Assembly (NCBI RefSeq): GCF_000807925.1
Contig: NZ_JRVC01000002.1
Coordinates: 186,001-250,000, forward strand
Length of the DNA: 64,000 bases
Source: Novosphingobium subterraneum
Lineage (GTDB): Bacteria; Pseudomonadota; Alphaproteobacteria; Sphingomonadales; Sphingomonadaceae
Reading direction: 5' to 3'
The position numbers and the translations under genes were made by a program. Shown here piece by piece: positions 57,650 to 64,000 of the stretch; positions within the stretch are counted from its first letter, which is position 1; every line of letters begins with the position of its first letter. The notes beneath the pieces were generated by a model, which did no database searches, was not told the DNA's origin, and worked only from the letters and a program-made list of their open reading frames with translations.

Positions 57650-60184
57650 TCAGTAGATTCCGCCCTGCTCCTCCAGGAAGTCCTGCTCCACCGGCGCTTC
57701 CTCGGCGCCGCCTTCCGGAATGCCGCGCGCGGCACGCGCTCTGCGCAATGCGTCAATCACCGCCTGCTTGGCACTGACTTCACCTTCGCGGGCCGTGCGG
57801 CGGGGTTCGGTGTCCGGCTTGAAGGCTTCCCAGATGACCGACGCCTTCGCCACGTCGTTCTCGGGCGTCCCACCGAACACGCGCTTGCCTGAAACGCGGT
57901 CGATCTTGACCATTCGCACGCCCTCGGGAACTGCGAAGGGAATGTCCTTCCAGCGCGCCCGGGTCTCCTGTACCAGCTGCTTGAAGACCGGCGCCGCGAT
58001 GCGCCCGCCCTGTGCGTATCCGCCAAGGCTGCGCGGCTGGTCGTAACCGATATAGACGCCCGCGATGATGTCCGGCGAGCCCCCCACGAACCACACGTTG
58101 GTCGGGCCGGAGGTCGTCCCGGTCTTGCCGAACAGCGGCAGGTTGAGATCGCGCAACGTCACCGCCGTGCCGCGCACCACCACGCCTTCAAGCATGTGGA
58201 CCACCTGATAGGCCGTGCGCGCGTCCAGGACCTGCTTGCCGGTCGGCTTGAAGCGCGGCATCGGCTTGCCGTCCCACTGCGCCATGGAGCAGTTGTCGCA
58301 GCGGCGGTTGTCGGCGCGCCAGATCACCTTGCCGTTGCGGTCCTGCACGTAGTCGATCAGGCTCGGGTTGTGCTGACGCCCCTGGTTGGCCAGCGCCGCA
58401 TAGGCGTTGACCATCTTGAGTACCGTAGTGTCCCCGGCGCCAAGCGCCATTGAAAGGTAAGGCTCGTACTCGCCGATCCCGACGTTCTTGATCGTGCGCA
58501 CCACCTTGTCCATGCCCACGTCGTTGGCCACCCGCACCGTCATCAGGTTGCGCGATTGCTCGAGCCCCCAGCGCATGGTGTGACTGCCCGATCCGCCTTC
58601 GTTGCCGAAGTTGCGGAAGCATTTCTCGCCCAGTGCGGCGCCCTGATAGACGCAGAAGGTCCCGTCGACGACCATCGAGGCCGGCGTCATCCCGTTGTCC
58701 AGCGCCGTGGCATAGACGAACGGCTTGATCGTCGAGCCCGGCTGGCGGTTGGCCTGCGTCGCGCGGTTGAACGAGCCCAGCCGCGCGTCGAACCCGCCCT
58801 GCATCGCCAGCACGCGGCCGTTCTGCGGGTCCTCGACCACCATGCCGCCCGAAACCTCGGGTACCGTGCGCACGGCGTAGGTCGAGCCATTGACCGGCGC
58901 CACCGCCGTCACGTCACCCGGCTTGATGCTGTCCGGCAGCCCGATCAGACTGGCAGTCTGTCCATCCGAAAAACCCACCTTGCCCGAAGAGCCGCTGCGC
59001 GAAAGCAGCACGCCGATCCGCCAGTTCTGGTAGTTGATCGAGATGTTGCTGGTGATCAGCTCGGTCTGCCAGCGATCGTTATCCACATCCAGCCGTGCGA
59101 TCGGCCCATGCCAGGCGCGGCCACCGGAGTAGCGCAGCAGCGCCGCCCGCAGCGAATTCTGCGCCGCGGTCTGCAACTGCGTATCGAGCGAAGTGCGCAC
59201 CCACAGCCCCCCGGCATAGACGCTGTGCGGGCCGTCCTCGGCCTTCTCGCCGAATTTCTCGATCAGCTGGCGGCGCACTTCTTCCAGGAAGTAGCCCGCA
59301 TCGGCCGTGTAGTTCTCCGCCCGACGCGGCTTGAGGCCCAGCGGCATGGCCTGCGCGGCGGCGGCTTGTTGCGGCGTCGCCCAGCCGTTCTTGACCATCT
59401 GGTCGAGCACCCAGTTGCGACGCTCGATCGCCATGCTTTCATACTGCGCGCGCCCATAGCGTTCCGGGGCCTTGGGCAGGATCGCAAGGAACGCGGCCTC
59501 ATGCAGCTGCAGGTCACCCACGTCCTTGTCAAAGTAGGCGCGCGCTGCAGCCTGCACGCCGAAGCTCTGCCGTCCCAGCGGAATCTCGTTGAGATAAAGC
59601 TCAAGGATCTGCTGCTTGTTCAGCACGCCCTCGATCCTGCGCGCGAGGACCATTTCCTTGAGCTTGCGCGTGATCGAATACTCGTCGCCGATCAGGATGT
59701 TCTTGGCCACCTGCTGGGTGATCGTCGATCCGCCGCGCGCACGTTCGCCCGAGCCGTACTTGGTCACATAGTCGACCACCGCCCCGGCAAAGCCGAGGTA
59801 GTCGATCCCGCCATGGCTCCAGAAGGTCTTGTCCTCGGCCGAAAGGAACGCATTGATCATCGGCTCGGGGAAATCGACGAAACGCAGCTGCACGCGGCGT
59901 TCGCGGGCATAGCTGGAAACGATTTCGCCATCATTGCCCCGCACCATCGTCGGCAAGGGCGGCTGGTAGGTGAGCAGCGTGTCAGCCGAAGGCATCGTGC
60001 GGATCACCGCCACCCACAGCACGAACCAGCCTACCAGAATCGCGCCAATGGCGTAGTTCAGGAAGCGGAAGCGGCGGCTCTCGCCCCACTTTGTGCGATA
60101 CCACCGGGAAAGGTTACCCCACCGTGCACGACCTTCGTCGCGGATGAGCTTGAACCGGGATTGCTGGGACGTCTCTTCGGCCAT
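57650..60184 (-). CDS. mrcA: Penicillin-binding protein 1A (bifunctional transglycosylase/transpeptidase)
   Basis: Polymerises glycan strands and cross-links peptides outside the inner membrane. The 844-residue protein has a basic cytosolic N-terminus, one membrane segment (about 45-65), the GT51 domain with EDKTFWSHGGID (catalytic Glu) and GGSTITQQVAKN, an inserted OB-like domain, and the transpeptidase motifs STIKPF (S-x-x-K), SRN and KTGT. The CxxC-like pair in NRRCDNCSMAQ lies in the transpeptidase domain and is unusual. Start ATG 60184. Confidence 0.95.
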   Translation of the reverse strand: MAEETSQQSRFKLIRDEGRARWGNLSRWYRTKWGESRRFRFLNYAIGAILVGWFVLWVAVIRTMPSADTLLTYQPPLPTMVRGNDGEIVSSYARERRVQLRFVDFPEPMINAFLSAEDKTFWSHGGIDYLGFAGAVVDYVTKYGSGERARGGSTITQQVAKNILIGDEYSITRKLKEMVLARRIEGVLNKQQILELYLNEIPLGRQSFGVQAAARAYFDKDVGDLQLHEAAFLAILPKAPERYGRAQYESMAIERRNWVLDQMVKNGWATPQQAAAAQAMPLGLKPRRAENYTADAGYFLEEVRRQLIEKFGEKAEDGPHSVYAGGLWVRTSLDTQLQTAAQNSLRAALLRYSGGRAWHGPIARLDVDNDRWQTELITSNISINYQNWRIGVLLSRSGSSGKVGFSDGQTASLIGLPDSIKPGDVTAVAPVNGSTYAVRTVPEVSGGMVVEDPQNGRVLAMQGGFDARLGSFNRATQANRQPGSTIKPFVYATALDNGMTPASMVVDGTFCVYQGAALGEKCFRNFGNEGGSGSHTMRWGLEQSRNLMTVRVANDVGMDKVVRTIKNVGIGEYEPYLSMALGAGDTTVLKMVNAYAALANQGRQHNPSLIDYVQDRNGKVIWRADNRRCDNCSMAQWDGKPMPRFKPTGKQVLDARTAYQVVHMLEGVVVRGTAVTLRDLNLPLFGKTGTTSGPTNVWFVGGSPDIIAGVYIGYDQPRSLGGYAQGGRIAAPVFKQLVQETRARWKDIPFAVPEGVRMVKIDRVSGKRVFGGTPENDVAKASVIWEAFKPDTEPRRTAREGEVSAKQAVIDALRRARAARGIPEGGAEEAPVEQDFLEEQGGIY

Positions 60185-60246
60185 GTTGCAGGGCCTCTAG
60201 CACGCCCGCGCCGTGGCAAGCCAGAGCGAACCTGCAGCCAATGCAC

Positions 60247-61137
60247 TCAGGGCATCGCACTATTCGGCGAAGCGCCAACCTGCCCCTCGGCAAGGAAAAT
60301 CTCGATCGCCCGCGCCACCGATCCGGAAAACGCGCGCCGCCACGCCGGATCGCGCATCTTCTGCGCATCGTCCACGTTGCTGATATAGCCTGCTTCGATC
60401 AGCGCAGAAGGCAGATCGAGCGACTTCAGGACAACAAAAGCCGCTTCGCGCTGCGGCGTCTGGTGAAAGCGTACCGTCTCCTGCCCTTCCCGGACGACCA
60501 GTTGCCCGAACCGCAACGACCGTTCCCGCATTTCTCGCCGGGCCAGATCGACAAGGATCGAGGACACTTGCGCCCCCTGCCCTTCAAGGTTCACGCCATT
60601 GACAGTGTCGGCCTTGTTCTCCCGCGCCGCCAGCGCCTCGGCAACACCGTCCGACGCCTTGTCGGAAAGCGTGTAGACCGTCGCACCTTGCGCCAGGTCA
60701 TTCTGCGCAGCGTCGGCATGGACCGATATGAACAAGTCTGCGGCAAGGCGGTGCGCAATGTCGGCACGCTCTTCCAGCACCAGAAACCGGTCCGAGTTCC
60801 GGGTCATCGCCACCCGCACCTTGCCATCGGCCAGCAGCGCATCGCGCAGGGATTGCGCAAGCAACAGGGTCAGGTCCTTTTCGCGCTCCCCCGCCGAACC
60901 GCTCGCACCGGGATCGTGGCCGCCATGCCCGGCGTCGATAACCACCAGTGGCCGGCTGACATCGGCCGGCCCTTCGACCGGCGGAAGCCCGACACGCCCA
61001 CTGCTTGGCGGCATCTCCAGCCGCAGCACGGATCGCGGTTCGATTTCGGCAAGGCCCGATGAAAATGCCGCCCACATCAGTGCCGCCGCCGCAACCGGCG
61101 CGGCAAAGACCGCGATCAGGACCCCCTTGTTCTCCAT
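60247..61137 (-). CDS. N-acetylmuramoyl-L-alanine amidase (AmiC-like)
   Basis: Cleaves the amide between muramic acid and the stem peptide, as in cell separation. The 296-residue product from ATG 61137 begins with a membrane anchor or signal (MENKGVLIAVFAAPVAAAALMW). The amidase_3 zinc site is visible: IDAGHGGHDPGASG (His), LFISVHADA (His) and SALIEAGYISN (Glu). A longer frame from 61194 lacks a signal. No AMIN domain is present, so targeting differs from E. coli AmiC. Located 62 bp upstream of mrcA; both act on the wall. Confidence 0.9.
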   Translation of the reverse strand: MENKGVLIAVFAAPVAAAALMWAAFSSGLAEIEPRSVLRLEMPPSSGRVGLPPVEGPADVSRPLVVIDAGHGGHDPGASGSAGEREKDLTLLLAQSLRDALLADGKVRVAMTRNSDRFLVLEERADIAHRLAADLFISVHADAAQNDLAQGATVYTLSDKASDGVAEALAARENKADTVNGVNLEGQGAQVSSILVDLARREMRERSLRFGQLVVREGQETVRFHQTPQREAAFVVLKSLDLPSALIEAGYISNVDDAQKMRDPAWRRAFSGSVARAIEIFLAEGQVGASPNSAMP

Positions 61138-61225
61138 CTGAACCGGTCTATGCCCCGCCCCACCCCTGCCGGTCCAGACCCAAAACGTTGGCATGGTTAA
61201 CGGGCCGTTCCCGGCATTGTTTTAA

Positions 61226-61256
61226 TTGCCGGTTTGCAATTGGGGTGCTAGCACCC
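61226..61256 (+). promoter_or_regulatory. Candidate rne promoter and perfect palindrome
   Basis: TTGCCG (61226-61231), 17 bases, TAGCAC (61249-61254). The perfect 14-bp palindrome GGGTGCTAGCACCC (61243-61256) overlaps the -10, and the pair AATTGC/GCAATT lies at 61224-61241. The site would control rne, or amidase in the other direction. Confidence 0.4.
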
Positions 61257-61738
61257 ATCTACCGGGGCAAGCCAGCACCGGCGCATCCACGCCGAAACCG
61301 CCGGAAAGCGCACATCTTGCGCCGCGGTGGGCGAGGGAAAGCCCGCTGGTGAAGATCCCGCCAACGTGGAGAGAAAGAAGCGCAAGCGCCCTCCTCCACG
61401 CCACAAGGTTGATGCCGTGATGATGAGCCGCGTTTCGTTCCTGCCTAGCTGCCCCACCGGGGCGGTCGCGGCTTGGACGCTTGCCGGCACGCGCACTTCG
61501 CCGCGAGTTGTCTTCACAGCAGACACAAACCAACCGCCGCCGGGCGGCGAGCGACAGGGCAAGGCAGTCGATACGCTGCGCGCCGCAACGCTCCGATCCG
61601 GCAAACCCGCATTCGCGAATGACATTCGCAACGGAGTGATCCGTGCAATTGCCGTTCGTGCATCCCAAACGAACCGCGCCAGAAACGCATTGGTAGCCCC
61701 AGAGGCAATCCAGCGGCAGCGCGGCTGGAGTATTTGTA
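61257..61738 (+). other. Long 5' leader of rne (about 480 bp without a supported gene)
   Basis: GC-rich region between the amidase and rne starts. It holds several short hairpins, for example CATTCGCGAATG and CCGCCGCCGGGCGGCG, but no protein-coding frame I can support. A long structured leader is expected because RNase E autoregulates its own message in other bacteria. GCTGGAG 9 bases before ATG 61739 is the ribosome site. Confidence 0.5.
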
Positions 61739-64000
61739 ATGACCACGCGCATGCTGATCGATGCGCGCCACCAGGAAGAAACCCGGGTGGCGGTGCTGAA
61801 GGGCAATCGGATTGAAGAATTCGACTTTGAATCTGCTGATCACAAGCAGATCAAGGGCAATATCTACCTCGCCAAGGTAACCCGTGTAGAACCCTCGCTT
61901 CAGGCGGCGTTCGTCGATTTCGGCGGCAATCGCCACGGTTTCCTGGCGTTCAGCGAAATCCACCCTGATTACTACCAGATCCCCAAGGAGGATCGCGAGG
62001 CCCTGCTGGCGGAAGAAGCCGCACACGCCGAGGAAGAAGCCGCCCTGCGTGCCGCTGAAGACGCGGAAGACGAAGACTACGCCGATGGCGAAGGCTACGA
62101 TTCTGATGAAGGCGTGACCGAGGTCGACACGTCCGAAAAGGACCAGGTCGCCACCATCGAAGGCGGCGTCGTCGAGAACGGCTTCGACCACGAAGGTGAA
62201 GAGGGCGACGAAGGCGAGGAAACCTCGCAAGCTTCGGACGAAGGCGAAGAGGGTGACAGCAACCGCCGTCGCGGCCGTCAGGGCCGTCGCCGTCAGGGCG
62301 GTCGTTCGCAGGGCAAGGAAGCCGACGAACTGCGCGCCAAGCGCATGGCGCTGCGCCGTCGCTACAAGATCCAGGACGTGATCCAGCGCCGCCAGGTCCT
62401 GCTCGTCCAGGTCGTCAAGGAAGAGCGTGGCAACAAGGGCGCCGCCCTCACTACCTACCTCAGCCTCGCCGGCCGCTACTGCGTGCTCATGCCGAACAGC
62501 AGCCATGGCGGTGGCATCAGCCGCAAGATCAGCTCCTCGGCCGATCGCAAGCGCTTGAAGACGATCATCTCCGAAATGGAACTGCCGCGCTCGATGTCCT
62601 GCATCGTCCGCACGGCCGGCCTCCAGCGCACCAAGCCCGAAATCAAGCGCGACTTCGACTACCTCGCCCGCCTGTGGGACGAGATCCGCGAACGCACGAT
62701 GAAGTCGGTCGCGCCCGCCCTGATCCATTCGGATTCCGACCTGATCAAGCGCGCCATCCGCGACATCTACAATCGCGAGATCGAGGAAGTCGTGGTCGAG
62801 GGCGAGCATGGCTATCGCGCCGCCAAGGACTTCATGAAGCTCCTGATGCCGAGCCACGCCAAGCGCGTGAAGGCCTATGCCGATCCGGTGCCGCTGTTCC
62901 AGCGCTATGGGGCCGAAGACCAGCTCACCGCGATGTACGACCCGGTCGTGCAGCTCAAGTCTGGCGGCTACCTCGTCATCAACCCGACCGAGGCCCTGGT
63001 CTCGATCGACATCAACTCGGGCCGCTCCACCAAGGAGCACGGCATCGAGCAGACCGCGGTTGCCACCAACCTCGAAGCCGCGCGCGAAATTGCCCGCCAG
63101 CTCCGCCTGCGCGACATGGCCGGCCTCGTCGTGATCGACTTCATCGACATGGAATATGGATCGAACATCCGTAAGGTCGAAAAGGCGATGAAGGACGCGC
63201 TCAAGAACGATCGCGCCCGCATCCAGGTCGGTCGCATTTCCGGCTTCGGCCTGATGGAAATGAGCCGCCAGCGCCTGCGCACCGGCGTGCTCGAAGCCAC
63301 CACCCGCGCCTGCCCGCACTGCGACGGCTCGGGCCTCGTCCGCACCGCTTCGTCGGCCGGCCTGTCCGCGCTGCGCCTGATCGAGGACGAAGCCGCCAAG
63401 GGCAAGGGCAACGTCGTCACGCTCTACGCCTCGCAGGAAGCCGCAATCTACGTCCTCAACGCCAAGCGCGGCGATCTGGCCGAGATCGAGGAGCGCTACG
63501 GCGTCACCGTCGAAGTGATCCCCGAAGGTGAGAACGAAGGCGCCAAGATGCGCGTCGCCTCGCGCGGGCCCAAGCCTGAATTCGTCCCCCGCTTCGAACC
63601 GATCATCGAGCCCGAAGAGGACGATCTGGTCGAAGAGGACTTCGACGACGAGGAAGAAACCGAAGAGCAGCCCCGTCAGCAGCGCTCGCGCGACGGTGAC
63701 GAGGGTGACCGCGAGAGTCGCCGCAAGCGCCGCAAGCGCCGCCGTGGCCGCAACCGTGATCGCCGCGATGAGAACGGCGAGACCGAAAGCTCGGCCGAAG
63801 AAGGTGACGAGGCCGAAGGCGAAGAAGCTGAAGGCAGCGAAGCCGAAGGCACCGAAGGCGCTCACACCGACGAAGGCGATGACGGCAACGACCGTGGTCC
63901 GCGCAAGCGCCGCCGTCGCGGTCGTCGTCGGCGCGGTGGCCGTGAGAACGGCGAAGGCGCTGGCGAACACGCTGAAGGCGATCAGGGCGAAGTTGGTGCC
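61739..64000 (+). CDS. rne: Ribonuclease E (3' end beyond the window)
   Basis: Main endoribonuclease of mRNA decay and tRNA/rRNA processing. The 754 codons seen include the start MTTRMLIDARHQEETRVAVL, the S1 domain with KVTRVEPSLQAAFVDFG, and the catalytic DNase I-like region with VSIDINSGRS and VVIDFIDM. The zinc-link CPHCDGSG lies at about 525. Residues about 85-205 interrupt the S1 domain with an acidic run followed by an Arg/Gly stretch, as in other alphaproteobacteria. After residue 600 alternating acidic (EDDLVEEDFDDEE) and basic (RRKRRKRRRG) blocks form a disordered scaffold for other RNases. Start ATG 61739. Confidence 0.95.
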   Translation, partial: MTTRMLIDARHQEETRVAVLKGNRIEEFDFESADHKQIKGNIYLAKVTRVEPSLQAAFVDFGGNRHGFLAFSEIHPDYYQIPKEDREALLAEEAAHAEEEAALRAAEDAEDEDYADGEGYDSDEGVTEVDTSEKDQVATIEGGVVENGFDHEGEEGDEGEETSQASDEGEEGDSNRRRGRQGRRRQGGRSQGKEADELRAKRMALRRRYKIQDVIQRRQVLLVQVVKEERGNKGAALTTYLSLAGRYCVLMPNSSHGGGISRKISSSADRKRLKTIISEMELPRSMSCIVRTAGLQRTKPEIKRDFDYLARLWDEIRERTMKSVAPALIHSDSDLIKRAIRDIYNREIEEVVVEGEHGYRAAKDFMKLLMPSHAKRVKAYADPVPLFQRYGAEDQLTAMYDPVVQLKSGGYLVINPTEALVSIDINSGRSTKEHGIEQTAVATNLEAAREIARQLRLRDMAGLVVIDFIDMEYGSNIRKVEKAMKDALKNDRARIQVGRISGFGLMEMSRQRLRTGVLEATTRACPHCDGSGLVRTASSAGLSALRLIEDEAAKGKGNVVTLYASQEAAIYVLNAKRGDLAEIEERYGVTVEVIPEGENEGAKMRVASRGPKPEFVPRFEPIIEPEEDDLVEEDFDDEEETEEQPRQQRSRDGDEGDRESRRKRRKRRRGRNRDRRDENGETESSAEEGDEAEGEEAEGSEAEGTEGAHTDEGDDGNDRGPRKRRRRGRRRRGGRENGEGAGEHAEGDQGEVGA

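Noticed and set aside
61327..61815. A 162-codon frame in the rne leader, overlapping the rne start.
   Set aside because: No recognisable family or signal, unusual composition, no ribosome site, and it would overlap the well-supported rne start.

Overview
The window is a gene-dense, GC-rich (by eye) chromosomal segment from an alphaproteobacterium, most likely Sphingomonadaceae and probably Novosphingobium or a close relative. This rests on the style of the proteins and on gene neighbourhoods such as nuoN-birA-coaX-rnj-DUF1467 and phoR-pstSCAB-phoU-phoB. It is an inference from family knowledge; no database search was run. I see no insertion sequence, integrase, prophage, CRISPR array or rRNA. 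Almost everything is core metabolism, so the unusual material is small-scale: leader regions, operators, inserted small genes and odd protein extensions.

Layout. 1-1713: serB (cut by the left edge) divergent from miaA. 1718-5317: promoter, strong terminator-like leader and ilvB-ilvN-ilvC (branched-chain amino acids). 5388-7630: secreted I78 inhibitor, YceI protein, epoxide hydrolase. 7701-9509: Leu-rich leader peptide and leuA. 9635-11730: amidohydrolase and a nitronate-monooxygenase-like enzyme. 11738-14848: four minus-strand genes of poorly known function (AHH nuclease-like, its overlapping partner, flavodoxin-like, exported Gly-tailed protein). 14996-16777: recJ. 16858-17067: two tRNA-Glu genes differing only in the anticodon. 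17240-24501: phosphate sensing and uptake (phoR, Pho box, pstSCAB, phoU, phoB). 24505-29439: GT22-like membrane glycosyltransferase, DUF1467, RNase J, coaX, birA.

29444-44590 is the complete nuoA-N operon for respiratory complex I on the minus strand. Two extra small genes (an NTF2-like protein and a one-to-two-TM protein) sit between nuoD and nuoE, there is a His/Asp-rich loop in NuoL and a long Ala/Pro/Lys tail on NuoC. Overlapping stop-start codons run through most of the operon.

44752-53567: coniferyl-aldehyde-type dehydrogenase, prepilin peptidase, thiolase with a PhaR-like operator in its promoter, SH3 protein, 2-hydroxyacid dehydrogenase, ammonium transporter and three YkgJ-type Cys-cluster paralogues. 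53618-61137 (minus): large nitronate-monooxygenase-like flavoenzyme, a lipoprotein methyltransferase, prfB, periplasmic peroxiredoxin, PBP1A and N-acetylmuramoyl-L-alanine amidase. 61739-64000: rne (RNase E), cut by the right edge and preceded by a long leader.

The most interesting leads are the leuA attenuator-like leader, the lipobox-bearing methyltransferase translationally coupled to prfB, the inserted genes and His-rich loop in complex I, the nested inverted repeat after the thiolase gene, and the tandem YkgJ triplet whose upstream regions were duplicated together with the genes.
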